A stretch of 64,000 nt of DNA from Zeimonas sediminis (GTDB taxonomy: Bacteria; Pseudomonadota; Gammaproteobacteria; Burkholderiales; Burkholderiaceae_E). The stretch covers positions 2,232,001-2,296,000 of the forward strand of contig NZ_JAMQYE010000001.1 in assembly GCF_023721795.1 (NCBI RefSeq), read 5' to 3'. The stretch's first letter is position 1. Each line of letters begins with the position of its first letter. Below the pieces are notes generated by a model that was not told where the DNA came from, made no database searches, and saw nothing but the letters and a program-made list of their open reading frames with translations. This document shows positions 9,231 to 17,504 of this stretch, piece after piece. The translations under genes and the position numbers were made by a program.

Positions 9231-10186
9231 GCAAGCAATTCGCATCGAAAGGCGACCTGACCGAGAAGAAGACCACCTTCACGAAGCTGTCCGACAACGC
9301 CTACGCCTTCACCGCCGAGGGCGACCCGAACTCGGGCGTGATCATCGGCGACAACGCGGTCATGGTGATCGACACGACGGCCACGCCGGTGATGGCGCAG
9401 CAGCTGATCCGCCACATCCGCGAGGTCACCGACAAGCCGATCAAGTACGTCGTGCTGTCGCACTATCACGCGGTGCGCGTGCTGGGCGCGTCGGCCTACT
9501 TCGCCGAGGGCGCCACCGAGATCATCGCCTCGCGCGGCACCTGGGAGCTGATCGTCGAGCGCGGCGAGGCCGACATGAAGTCCGAGATCGAGCGCTTCCC
9601 GCGGCTGTTCCAGGCCGTGGAGTCGATCCCGGGCCTGACCTGGCCGACCATGGTGTTCGAGCGCGAGCTGACGCTGCACCTGGGCAAGCTCGAGGTCAAG
9701 CTGATGCACATCGGCCCGGGCCACACGAAGGGCGACACGATCGCGTGGATCCCGTCGCAGCGGATCTGCTTCTCGGGCGACCTGGTCGAGTACAACGCCG
9801 GCGTGTACACCGGCGACGCGCAACTCGAGGAGTGGCCGGCAACGCTCGAGGCGCTGCGCGCGATGAAGCCCGACAAGCTCGTGCCCGGCCGCGGTCCGGC
9901 GCTCGAGAACAATGCGGACGCGAACAAGGCGATCGACTACACGAAGAAGTGGGTCACCGACCTGTTCTCGACCGCGAAGGCCGGCGTGGCCGCCAGCAAG
10001 CCGCTGAAGGAAATCTTCGCGGACACCCGCAAGGTGATGGACCCGGTGTTCGGCAACGTGTTCATCTACGAGCACTGCCTGCCCTTCGACGTGACCCGCG
10101 CGGTCGACGAGGCGCAGGGCATCAAGCATCCGCGCATCTGGACCGCGGAGCGCGACATGGAGATGTGGAAGTCGCTGCAGGAGTGA
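9227..10186 (+). CDS. MBL-fold protein with an incomplete metal site
   Basis: 319 residues, metallo-beta-lactamase fold. The usual H-x-H-x-D-H motif reads H79-Y-H81-A-V-R84, so the Asp and His of the second metal site are missing, and the late G-H-G His is Arg (PGRGP, R222). H79, H81, H166 and D185 (FSGDL) remain. One metal or no hydrolase activity is therefore likely. AUGA overlap with paaR and a GAGAGGAG ribosome site place it at the end of the paa transcription unit, so a link with phenylacetate or aromatic CoA metabolism is inferred only from position. Confidence 0.8.
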   Translation: MSKQFASKGDLTEKKTTFTKLSDNAYAFTAEGDPNSGVIIGDNAVMVIDTTATPVMAQQLIRHIREVTDKPIKYVVLSHYHAVRVLGASAYFAEGATEIIASRGTWELIVERGEADMKSEIERFPRLFQAVESIPGLTWPTMVFERELTLHLGKLEVKLMHIGPGHTKGDTIAWIPSQRICFSGDLVEYNAGVYTGDAQLEEWPATLEALRAMKPDKLVPGRGPALENNADANKAIDYTKKWVTDLFSTAKAGVAASKPLKEIFADTRKVMDPVFGNVFIYEHCLPFDVTRAVDEAQGIKHPRIWTAERDMEMWKSLQE

Positions 10187-10192
10187 GGTCGC

Positions 10193-10226
10193 GGCGGGCG
10201 CGGCGCAGCCCGCCGCCGCGCCCGCC
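10193..10226. terminator. Hairpin between convergent genes
   Basis: GGCGGGCGCGGCG (10193-10205) is the exact reverse complement of CGCCGCGCCCGCC (10214-10226), with an 8-base loop. It fills the 42-bp gap between the convergent MBL-fold gene and the LysR gene, as a bidirectional terminator would, but no T-run follows on either strand. Confidence 0.5.
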
Positions 10227-10228
10227 TC

Positions 10229-11185
10229 TCAGCCGCGGCCTCCTGCCGGGGCGCGAAGCTCGCGCGCCTCGCTCAGGTGCTCGATGAAGCGACGGGCGGC
10301 GATCGTCAGCGGGCGGTCGCTTCGCCACACCATCGACCAGCGCCTGCGCAGCGGGAAGCCGGCCACCTTCAGTATGTCCAGGCCCTCGGACGGCGCGGCT
10401 CCGGCCCCGCCGACGGGCGGCCGCACCGCGACCAGCGACAGCAGCGCGATGCCCAGGCCCGCTCCGACCGCGTGCTTGATCGCCTCGTTGCTGCCCAGGC
10501 TCATCGCCACCCTGGGCTCGAAGCCGACCTCCGCGAAGTGCTGCTCGGCCGCCATGCGGGTGCCGCTGCCGGGCTCGCGCATCAGCCAGCGCTCGCCGGC
10601 CAGCGAGGCCAGCCGCAGGCGCCTGCCCGCCAGCGGGTGGCCGGCCGGCGCGACCACCACCAGCGGGTTGTCGAGAAATGGCCGGCGCTCCAGCGGCAGC
10701 TCGCCCGGCGGCATCATCATCACCGCGACGTCGTCGACGCCCCGCTGAAGCCGCTCGACCACGCGGTCCCGGTTCTCGATCGCGAGCTCGATCTCGACGC
10801 CGGGGTGCGCGGCGGCGAAAGGCCCCACCAGGTCCGGCACGAAGTACTCGGCCGTGGTGACCGCGGCGATCCTCAGGCTGCCCCGCACCAGGCCGTTCAG
10901 CTCGGCCAGCCGTGACTCGAAGCGGCGCCAGCAGTCGCCGAGCTCGCCGGCGGTCTGCTGCAGCGCCTCGCCCGCCTGGGTGAGCCGGATCCCGCGGCCC
11001 GCGCTCTCGAACAAGGGCTCGCCGATCGTGGCGGCGAGCTCGCGCAGCTGCACGCTGACCGTGGGTTGCGTCAGGTGCAGCTCGCGCGCCGCGCCGGTGA
11101 CCGACAGCAGGCGGGCCGTCGCCTCGAAGGCGCGCAACTGCTGGGGCGTCACGCGCGACAGCCTCGCCAGGCGACTCCCATTCAT
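10229..11185 (-). CDS. LysR-family transcriptional regulator (CbbR-like)
   Basis: 318 residues. Winged helix-turn-helix in residues about 13-70 (LSVTGAARELHLTQPTVSVQLRELA), then a periplasmic-binding-like effector domain (RGSLRIAAVTTAEYFVPDLV near 101). The TPQQLRAFEATARLLSVTGAA opening is of the CbbR/CysB-like branch. Divergent from the isocitrate dehydrogenase gene across an AT-rich 98-bp gap, so that gene is its likely target. The effector is unknown. Confidence 0.88.
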   Translation of the reverse strand: MNGSRLARLSRVTPQQLRAFEATARLLSVTGAARELHLTQPTVSVQLRELAATIGEPLFESAGRGIRLTQAGEALQQTAGELGDCWRRFESRLAELNGLVRGSLRIAAVTTAEYFVPDLVGPFAAAHPGVEIELAIENRDRVVERLQRGVDDVAVMMMPPGELPLERRPFLDNPLVVVAPAGHPLAGRRLRLASLAGERWLMREPGSGTRMAAEQHFAEVGFEPRVAMSLGSNEAIKHAVGAGLGIALLSLVAVRPPVGGAGAAPSEGLDILKVAGFPLRRRWSMVWRSDRPLTIAARRFIEHLSEARELRAPAGGRG

Positions 11186-11204
11186 AGCTTTTGATCTATG
11201 GATT

Positions 11205-11237
11205 GAATGAAAACAAAGTATTTTCCATTATTCATTC
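11205..11237. promoter_or_regulatory. Candidate LysR operator in the divergent LysR-icd gap
   Basis: The gap 11186-11283 is clearly AT-rich against the GC-rich surroundings. Inverted arms GAATGAA (11205-11211) and TTCATTC (11231-11237) lie 19 bp apart, a layout compatible with a LysR tetramer footprint. No clear -35/-10 pair could be fixed. Confidence 0.35.
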
Positions 11238-11283
11238 GCCTGTCTACATTGCAGTCCTCCGAACCCGACACGAAGGACAAGAC

Positions 11284-12813
11284 ATGAAGCGCGACGCCCT
11301 CCCCCTCCTGGATTCCCTGCAGCCCGGCATGCCCGCGGTGCCGGTCGCCGTCGCCTGGGGCGACGGCATCGGCCCCGAGATCATGGACGCGACGCTGCGC
11401 ATCCTCGCCGCGGCCGGCGCGCGCATCGCGCCGCAGCGCGTCGACATCGGCGAGCAGGTCTACCTCGCCGGCCACAGCGCCGGCATCGCCCCCGAGGCCT
11501 GGGACGTCCTGCGCTCGACCCGCGTGCTGCTGAAGGCGCCGGTCACGACGCCTTCGGGCGGCGGCTTCAAGAGCCTGAACGTGACGCTGCGCAAGACGCT
11601 CGGGCTCTACGCGAACGTGAGGCCCTGCACCGCCTACGCGCCCTGGGTGGCGACGAAGCACCCGGGCATGGACGTGGTGATCGTGCGCGAGAACGAGGAG
11701 GACCTGTACGCCGGCATCGAGCACCGGCAGACGGCCGAGGTCTACCAGTGCCTGAAGCTGGTGAGCCGGCCGGGCTGCGAGCGGGTGGTGCGGCACGCGT
11801 TCGAGTACGCGCGGGCCCATGGCCGGCGCAAGGTCACCTGCATGGTGAAGGACAACATCATGAAGCTGACCGACGGCCTGTTCTACCGGGTCTTCGAGGA
11901 GATCGGCGCCGAGTACCCGGAGATCGCCAAGGACAGGATGATCGTCGACATCGGCGCGGCCAGGCTCGCGACCCGGCCCGAGCGCTTCGACGTGATCGTG
12001 ACGCCCAACCTGTACGGCGACATCCTCAGCGACATCGCGGCCGAGGTCGCGGGCAGCGTCGGCCTGGCCGGCAGCGCCAACATCGGCACCGGCGCGGCGA
12101 TGTTCGAGGCGATCCACGGCAGCGCGCCCGACATCGCCGGCCAGGACGCGGCGAACCCGAGCGGGCTGCTGCAGGCGGCGGTGATGATGCTGGTACACAT
12201 CGGCCAGCCGCAGGTCGCGGCCACGATCCGCAACGCGTGGCTGCGCACGCTGGAGGACGGCCTGCACACGGCCGACATGGCGGGCCCGGCGACCCGGCTC
12301 ACGCTCGGCACGGCCGCCTTCGCGCAGGCGGTGATCGAGAGGCTCGGTCAGGCGCCGACGCAGTTGCCGACCTCGGGCTTCGGCGCCGAGGGTTCCGCCC
12401 GGCACGGGTCCGGCCAGGTCGCGAGCACGGTCTCGGGCGCGGGCCCCGCCCGCGCCGCGAAGGCGCCCCCGGCCAAGCAGCTGATGGGCGTCGACGTGTT
12501 CGTCGACGCCCCGGGCATCGCGCCCGATGCGCTCGCGGCGGCGCTGGCCCCGGCGGCCGACGGATCGCCGATGTCGCTTTCGATGATCACCAATCGCGGC
12601 GTCAAGGTCTGGCCGAACGGACTGCCCGAGACCTTCTGCACCGACCACTGGCGCTGCCGCTTCCTCGCGGGGGAATCGCCGGCGAACGTCGGGCACGCCG
12701 ATATCATCGGCCTGCTGTCGCGGCTGGTCGCCGCCGGCATCGACCCGATCAAGACGGAGTACCTGTGCAGCTTCGACGGAGAACCCGGCTTCTCGCTCGG
12801 CCAGGGGCAGTGA
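11284..12813 (+). CDS. icd: Isocitrate dehydrogenase, long form with C-terminal extension
   Basis: 509 residues. The core up to about 355 is an isocitrate/isopropylmalate dehydrogenase: GDGIGPEI near 24, the substrate Ser-Asn motif GGGFKSLNVTLRK near 90, VRENEEDLYAGIEH near 137 and the signature NLYGDILSDIAAEVAGS near 242. About 150 extra residues follow, with a short Gly/Ala linker and a folded tail (MGVDVFVDAPGIAPDALAAAL...). This matches the long Thermus-type enzymes, which oxidize isocitrate to 2-oxoglutarate; I cannot settle NAD or NADP use. The ATG follows AAGGACAAG. Divergent from a LysR gene; its TGA overlaps the GTG of the next gene. Confidence 0.85.
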   Translation: MKRDALPLLDSLQPGMPAVPVAVAWGDGIGPEIMDATLRILAAAGARIAPQRVDIGEQVYLAGHSAGIAPEAWDVLRSTRVLLKAPVTTPSGGGFKSLNVTLRKTLGLYANVRPCTAYAPWVATKHPGMDVVIVRENEEDLYAGIEHRQTAEVYQCLKLVSRPGCERVVRHAFEYARAHGRRKVTCMVKDNIMKLTDGLFYRVFEEIGAEYPEIAKDRMIVDIGAARLATRPERFDVIVTPNLYGDILSDIAAEVAGSVGLAGSANIGTGAAMFEAIHGSAPDIAGQDAANPSGLLQAAVMMLVHIGQPQVAATIRNAWLRTLEDGLHTADMAGPATRLTLGTAAFAQAVIERLGQAPTQLPTSGFGAEGSARHGSGQVASTVSGAGPARAAKAPPAKQLMGVDVFVDAPGIAPDALAAALAPAADGSPMSLSMITNRGVKVWPNGLPETFCTDHWRCRFLAGESPANVGHADIIGLLSRLVAAGIDPIKTEYLCSFDGEPGFSLGQGQ

Positions 12814-13601
12814 CCGGATTGCCGAAGGCGATCGCCGGGACGGCGCTCGCGATCGCGGCGGGCGCCTGGCTGGCGGCGGGCATCGCCCACGCGAATCCCG
12901 CCGGCATCGACTGGGTCCCGCTGGCCGGCTTCTCGATCGCGCGCACCGAGACCACGGTGGGCCAGTTCCGGCGCTTCGCGCAGGCCGCCGGGGCCAGCAC
13001 CCGCGCCGAGCGCGAGGGCGGCGGCTCGGTCTACGAGGCGGGCTGGGTCCGCAAGCCCGGCTGGACCTGGGCCACGCCCTTCGGCCCGCAGGGACCGGCG
13101 GCCGACGACGAACCCGCGGTGCACCTGACCTGGCACGAGGCGCAGGCCTTCTGCCGGTGGGCCGGCGGACGCCTGCCCACCGACGCCGAGTGGGTGTCGG
13201 CCGCCTACACCGAGCAGCGGGCCGCGCCGCCGGCGGGCTTCGCGCGCGGCCGCACCTACCCGTATCCGACCGGGGAGAGCGTCGCCGGCGCCCAGTGCCT
13301 GGGCGACTGCGGCGACGCGGCCCGCGAGCGCGCGATCCGTCACGGCGCGGCGCTGTCGCGGGGCCACGGACACGCGCGCGCCGGCGCCACGCCGCCGGGG
13401 GTCAATGGCCTTCACGACATGGGCGGCAACGCCTGGGAGTGGGTCGACGAGCCAGCGGGTGCGACCGGGGACTCGGAGCGCCGGACCCGAGGCGGCTCGT
13501 GGTGGTACGGCGCGGCGCAGATGCGCGCCGACCACCTGCAAGGCAAGCCCGCGAACACCGCCGTGGTCTACATCGGCTTTCGCTGCGCGCGGAGCGACTG
13601 A
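12810..13601 (+). CDS. Secreted FGE-fold (SUMF1/EgtB-like) protein without the catalytic cysteines
   Basis: 263 residues. Signal peptide of about 29 residues ending AHA-NP, then a formylglycine-generating-enzyme fold: ARTETTVGQFRRFA near 46, HLTWHEAQAFCRWAGGRLPTDAEW near 110, and GLHDMGGNAWEWVDEP near 203, closing with GFRCARSD. True sulfatase-activating enzymes have a Cys pair after the RGGS motif; here the segment is RGGSWWYGAAQM, so sulfatase maturation is unlikely. A structural or ligand-binding role in the periplasm is possible. GTG start overlaps the icd stop by 4 bp; the 3' end overlaps the convergent LysR gene by 34 bp. Confidence 0.78.
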   Translation: MTGLPKAIAGTALAIAAGAWLAAGIAHANPAGIDWVPLAGFSIARTETTVGQFRRFAQAAGASTRAEREGGGSVYEAGWVRKPGWTWATPFGPQGPAADDEPAVHLTWHEAQAFCRWAGGRLPTDAEWVSAAYTEQRAAPPAGFARGRTYPYPTGESVAGAQCLGDCGDAARERAIRHGAALSRGHGHARAGATPPGVNGLHDMGGNAWEWVDEPAGATGDSERRTRGGSWWYGAAQMRADHLQGKPANTAVVYIGFRCARSD

Positions 13602-14551
13602 GAGCGAACCGCCCGGCTCGCCTTCTGCGAGGCCGGCCGCCGGACCGGCGCCGCGCCGGCGACGCCGGCGCCGAGCGCGGTCAGCGCCTCCAGCAGGACC
13701 CTGACCCTGGCCGGCACGAGCCGGTTGGCGGGCACCACCGCGTGGATCGGCATCGGCGGCGGGCGGTGCCCGGGCAGCAATTCGACGAGGCGGCCCGCCG
13801 CGAGCTCGTCGACGGCCATGTAGTCGGGCACCTGCAGCACCCCCATGCCCAGCACCGCGGCCTGGACCATCGCGTCGCCGTCGTCGAAGCGCAGCCCCTC
13901 CGAAGGATGGAGCGTCACGGTTCGCCCGTCGACCGAGAACTGCCGGGGGCGGATCCGCCCGCGCCCCGGCAGCCGGAACAGGATCTGCCGATGCGCGGCC
14001 AGTTCGTCGAGGGTGCCCGGCGTGCCGCGCTCGCGCAGGTAGGCGGGCGACGCGACCAGGATCAGCTGCTGGCTCGCGAACCGGCGGGCGACGAGCGAGG
14101 AGTCCGGGAGTTCGCCGATGCGGATCGCGACGTCGAGCCCCTCCTGGACCAGGTCGGCGAAGGCATCGGACAGCCGGACGTCGAGCGTCAGCGCCGGATG
14201 CCTGCGGACCAGCTCGGCGAGGACCGGCAGGATCACCTTGCGGCCGTAGACGACCGGCATGTCGATCCGCAGCGTGCCACTGGGCGCGGCTCGCGCGCCC
14301 GCCGCCTCGGTCTGGAGTTCGTCGAGCTCGGCGAGCACCCGCTGGCAGCGCTGGAACAGGCGCTCGCCGTCCTCGGTGAGGGTCACCTGCCGCGTGCTGC
14401 GGTGAAACAGGCGCAGGCCGAGCGACGCCTCCAGCCGGCCCACCGCCTTGGCCAATGCGGACGGCGACGTGCCGAGTTCCCGTGCGGCGGCGGCAAAGCC
14501 GCCGTGCTTGGCGGTTTCGGAGAACGCGAGCAGCGGCTGCAGGGCCAGCAT
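13568..14551 (-). CDS. LysR-family transcriptional regulator
   Basis: 327 residues. Helix-turn-helix GGFAAAARELGTSPSALAKAVGRLE at about 17-41, then the LTTR effector domain (SGTLRIDMPVVYGRKVILPVLAEL near 91). The DMP..YG.. and FADLVQEGLDVAIRIGELPDSSL blocks are typical of the DsdC/AaeR/PecT-like group of proteobacterial LysR proteins. Divergent from the cupin gene at 14711 with an inverted-repeat operator between them, so it probably controls that gene. The C-terminal 25 residues are Arg-rich and overlap the neighbouring gene. Confidence 0.87.
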   Translation of the reverse strand: MLALQPLLAFSETAKHGGFAAAARELGTSPSALAKAVGRLEASLGLRLFHRSTRQVTLTEDGERLFQRCQRVLAELDELQTEAAGARAAPSGTLRIDMPVVYGRKVILPVLAELVRRHPALTLDVRLSDAFADLVQEGLDVAIRIGELPDSSLVARRFASQQLILVASPAYLRERGTPGTLDELAAHRQILFRLPGRGRIRPRQFSVDGRTVTLHPSEGLRFDDGDAMVQAAVLGMGVLQVPDYMAVDELAAGRLVELLPGHRPPPMPIHAVVPANRLVPARVRVLLEALTALGAGVAGAAPVRRPASQKASRAVRSQSLRAQRKPM

Positions 14552-14569
14552 CGGGGCGCCCCTCCCTGG

Positions 14570-14592
14570 ATTGCCGAATTCCTGTCGGCAAT
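14570..14592. promoter_or_regulatory. LysR-type operator in the LysR-cupin divergent gap
   Basis: ATTGCCGA and TCGGCAAT form perfect 8-bp inverted arms around a 7-bp centre, 18 bp upstream of the LysR start. It contains the T-N11-A core of LysR sites and lies between two divergent genes, so it is a probable autoregulatory and target site. Confidence 0.65.
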
Positions 14593-14710
14593 CTTAGTCC
14601 ATAACCGACGATTCTCACCTCACCGGAATCGGCCGACACTGGCGTTGCCCGAGCCGCGAAGAGCCGGGAGCGACCCAGCCGGCGGACGCCGGCGAACCCA
14701 GGAGACCGAC

Positions 14711-15088
14711 ATGTACGTGATCGAACAGCAACGCCCGACCCCCGCCCCGATTCCCGGCGTCGCCCACGCGACCTGGGCCGGCGCCGACGAGGGACTTTCG
14801 CAGCTGTCCGTCTGGCGACAGACGCTGGCCCCGGGGGCCGCGACCCCGCCGCACCGCCACGACTGCGACGAGGTCGTGCTGTGCCAGTCCGGAGAAGGCG
14901 AGTTGCACGTCGACGGCGAGGTTCATCGCTTCGCCGCGGGCACGACGCTGGTGCTGCCGCAAGGGCTGCCTCACCAGATCTTCGCGACCGGCACGGCGCC
15001 GCTCGAGATCCTCGGCGTGTTCGGCGGTTCGCCGGTCGGCACCTTCCTGCCCGACGGCGAGTCGATCACGCTGCCCTGGCGGACCTGA
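14711..15088 (+). CDS. Cupin-domain protein
   Basis: 125 residues, one small beta-barrel cupin. Metal-ligand candidates are H48, H50 and E54 (PPHRHDCDEVV), with H88 in LPQGLPHQI completing the set. Preceded by GGAGACCG and the operator of the divergent LysR gene. Single-domain cupins may be dioxygenases, isomerases or ligand sensors; the sequence does not identify the substrate. The LysR neighbour suggests an inducible small-molecule function. Confidence 0.8.
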   Translation: MYVIEQQRPTPAPIPGVAHATWAGADEGLSQLSVWRQTLAPGAATPPHRHDCDEVVLCQSGEGELHVDGEVHRFAAGTTLVLPQGLPHQIFATGTAPLEILGVFGGSPVGTFLPDGESITLPWRT

Positions 15089-15230
15089 AGCGGCTCGACG
15101 GAGCGCGCGCCCGCGGCCGCTGCCCGCGAGACGGCGGGTGCGCCCCCGGTCGCCGGCGCGCGAGCCGGCGCTGGCCCGTGCAGGCATCCCCATGTAGGCT
15201 TCGTTCCCCGACGAGACCGAGGCCTGCACG

Positions 15231-15572
15231 ATGCAGATGCGCGACATCCCCTTCGGAACCACCGACTGGTCGACGATTCCCGCGACCGAGCATCCCGGCG
15301 ACACCGGCGTCGCCCGCTGGCGCACGCGGCAGTTCGGCCCCGCCGACGACCCGATCCGGGTCAGGATGGTCGAGTACTCGCCGGGCTACAGCGCCGACCA
15401 CTGGTGCAGCAAGGGCCACATCCTGCTGTGCATCGCGGGCGAGCTCGAGACCCTGCTGGAGGACGGCCGTCGCTTCGTGCTGAGGCCCGGCACGAGCTAC
15501 CAGGTCGCCGACGGCGCCGAACCGCACCGGTCGTCGACCGCGACGGGCGCCACGCTGTTCATCGTCGACTGA
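15231..15572 (+). CDS. DHCW-motif cupin-fold protein
   Basis: 113 residues. The block SADHWCSKGHILLCIAGEL (near 61-79) contains the D-H-x-C-x-K-G-H signature of the DHCW cupin family, and a GTSYQVADGAEPHRSST strand pair follows. The function of this family is not established. The start is ATG after a weak site. It lies 142 bp after the other cupin gene and converges on the Lrp-family gene with a 63-bp gap. Confidence 0.8.
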   Translation: MQMRDIPFGTTDWSTIPATEHPGDTGVARWRTRQFGPADDPIRVRMVEYSPGYSADHWCSKGHILLCIAGELETLLEDGRRFVLRPGTSYQVADGAEPHRSSTATGATLFIVD

Positions 15573-15635
15573 GCCCGCCTCGTCGTCGGCTGGCGCACCG
15601 GCCCATCGCAGGACCGCACCGACCGGGACGTCCGT

Positions 15636-16163
15636 TCAGAGATGATCCAGCGGCAGGGCCGTCGTGTCCTTGATCCGCTGCAGCGCGAAGCTCGATCGCA
15701 CGTCCATCACGCCGGGATGGCGCAGCAGCGTGTCCATCACGAAGCGGGAGAAGTGCGCCAGGTCGCGCACGTACACGCGCATCTGGTAGTCGGAGTCGCC
15801 GGTCGTGGCGCAGCACTCGACCACCTCGGGCCAGCGCTCGACGCTGTCGCGGAAGTCGTCGGCCGCGAAGCGGCCGCGCGCGGTCGCGCGCTTCTCGAGC
15901 TTGACGTTCACGTAGGCCATCAGGCCGAGCCCGACCCTGGCCGGATCGAGCAGCGCCGCGTACTGCCGGATCACGCCGCTCTCCTCGAGCCTTCGCACTC
16001 GCCTCAGGCAGGGCGACGGCGACAGCGCGACCCGGTCGGCGAGCTCCTGGTTGCTGAGCCGGCCGTCGCGCTGCAACTGGTCGAGGATGCGCAGGTCGGT
16101 GCGGTCGAGGTCGAGCGCCGGCGAGCCCGACGGACCCGACGAATCCAGGCGACTGGAAGACAT
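15636..16163 (-). CDS. Lrp/AsnC-family transcriptional regulator
   Basis: 175 residues. Helix-turn-helix GRLSNQELADRVALSPSPCLRRVRRLE near 34-60, then the RAM/AsnC effector domain (VECCATTGDSDYQMRVYVRDLAHFSRFVMD near 116). The SPSPCLRR version of the recognition helix is that of Lrp itself. I used the ATG giving MSSSRLDSS; a longer reading would cover the divergent promoter region. It faces hpd, so it probably controls tyrosine/phenylalanine breakdown. Confidence 0.9.
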   Translation of the reverse strand: MSSSRLDSSGPSGSPALDLDRTDLRILDQLQRDGRLSNQELADRVALSPSPCLRRVRRLEESGVIRQYAALLDPARVGLGLMAYVNVKLEKRATARGRFAADDFRDSVERWPEVVECCATTGDSDYQMRVYVRDLAHFSRFVMDTLLRHPGVMDVRSSFALQRIKDTTALPLDHL

Positions 16164-16209
16164 GAAATTGCCCGTTTTCTGGTTTAACAGGGTGATTATT
16201 GCCCGACAA

Positions 16210-16257
16210 GGCAGAGGTGCGGGCATCTTTTGGCATATTCTGCCCCGACCCTCTGCC
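16210..16257. promoter_or_regulatory. Inverted repeat in the Lrp-hpd divergent gap
   Basis: GGCAGAGG (16210-16217) and CCTCTGCC (16250-16257) are exact inverted arms 32 bp apart, about three helical turns. A -10-like TAGAAT starts right after, at 16258, reading toward hpd, though no good -35 is seen. It could be an Lrp-family site controlling hpd. Confidence 0.4.
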
Positions 16258-16362
16258 TAGAATCGTCCGTTTCGACAGGCACTCCGGCGCGGCTTGCCGC
16301 GCACGCCGGCGCCATCCCGGCGCATCATTCGCAACGAGCCTGTCCGACTCACGGAGGAAGCC

Positions 16363-17460
16363 ATGACGCAGATCGAGGGCTGGGACAACCCGATGGGCAC
16401 CGACGGATTCGAGTTCATCGAGTACGCGGCGCCGGATCCCGCCGCACTGGGGGCGGTGTTCGAGAAGATGGGTTTCACCGCGATCGCGCGGCACCGTCAC
16501 AAGAACGTCACGCTGTACCGCCAGGGCGGCATCAACTTCATCATCAACGCCGAGCCCGACAGCTTCGCGCAGCGCTTCGCGCGGCTGCACGGACCGTCGA
16601 TCTGCGCGATCGCCTTCCGGGTGCAGGACGCGGCGAAGGCCTACCGGCGCGCGCTGGAGCTCGGCGCCTGGGGCTTCGACAACCGCAGCGGCCCGATGGA
16701 GCTGAACATTCCGGCGATCAAGGGCATCGGCGACAGCCTGATCTACCTGGTCGACCGGTGGCGCGGCAAGAACGGCGCCACGCCCGGCAGCGTCGGCGAC
16801 ATCAGCATCTACGACGTGGACTTCGAGCCGATCCCGGGCGCCCCGCTCGAGCCGGCCGGCCACGGCCTGACCTACATCGACCACCTGACGCACAACGTGC
16901 ACCGGGGCCGGATGAAGGAGTGGGCCGAGTTCTACGAGCGGCTGTTCGATTTCCGCGAGATCCGCTACTTCGACATCGAGGGCCAGGTGACCGGCGTGAA
17001 GTCGAAGGCGATGACCAGCCCCTGCGGCAAGATCCGGATCCCGATCAACGAGGAAGGCACCGAGAAGCCGGGCCAGATCCAGGAGTACCTGGACATGTAC
17101 CGGGGCGAGGGCATCCAGCACATCGCGCTCGGCTCGACCGACCTGTACCGCACGGTCGACGCGCTGCGCGCCTCGGGCATCAAGCTGCTCGACACGATCG
17201 ACACCTACTACGAACTGGTCGACAAGCGGATCCCGGGCCACGGCGAGGACGTCGCCGAGCTGAAGAAGCGCAAGATCCTGATCGACGGCGCGCCGGGCGA
17301 CCTGCTGCTGCAGATCTTCTCGGAGAACCAGCTCGGGCCGATCTTCTTCGAGTTCATCCAGCGCAAGGGCAACCAGGGCTTCGGCGAGGGCAACTTCAAG
17401 GCGCTGTTCGAGTCGATCGAGCTCGACCAGATGCGGCGCGGCGTGCTGCAGACGAACTGA
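16363..17460 (+). CDS. hpd: 4-hydroxyphenylpyruvate dioxygenase
   Basis: 365 residues, two vicinal-oxygen-chelate domains. The Fe(II) ligands of the 2-His-1-Glu triad are H174 (YIDHLTHNV), H253 ([11 protein letters not shown]) and E330 ([10 protein letters not shown]). It converts 4-hydroxyphenylpyruvate to homogentisate in tyrosine degradation. [15 protein letters not shown] and [15 protein letters not shown] are classical. The chosen ATG follows a GGAGGA ribosome site. Divergent from an Lrp-family gene; hmgA and fahA are not adjacent. Confidence 0.97.
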   Translation: MTQIEGWDNPMGTDGFEFIEYAAPDPAALGAVFEKMGFTAIARHRHKNVTLYRQGGINFIINAEPDSFAQRFARLHGPSICAIAFRVQDAAKAYRRALELGAWGFDNRSGPMELNIPAIKGIGDSLIYLVDRWRGKNGATPGSVGDISIYDVDFEPIPGAPLEPAGHGLTYIDHLTHNVHRGRMKEWAEFYERLFDFREIRYFDIEGQVTGVKSKAMTSPCGKIRIPINEEGTEKPGQIQEYLDMYRGEGIQHIALGSTDLYRTVDALRASGIKLLDTIDTYYELVDKRIPGHGEDVAELKKRKILIDGAPGDLLLQIFSENQLGPIFFEFIQRKGNQGFGEGNFKALFESIELDQMRRGVLQTN

Positions 17461-17504
17461 GGCGCGCCGAGGGTAAGCTAGGCGCTTTTTTCGGGCGCCT
17501 GGCC

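Noticed and set aside
12810-13601. Sulfatase-activating formylglycine-generating enzyme
   Set aside because: The fold fits, but the cysteine pair after the RGGS motif is missing and no sulfatase gene is near.
17480-17500. Terminator between hpd and the TauE gene
   Set aside because: AGGCGC and GCGCCT pair around a T-rich loop, but the T-run is inside the loop, not after the stem, so it does not have the terminator form.
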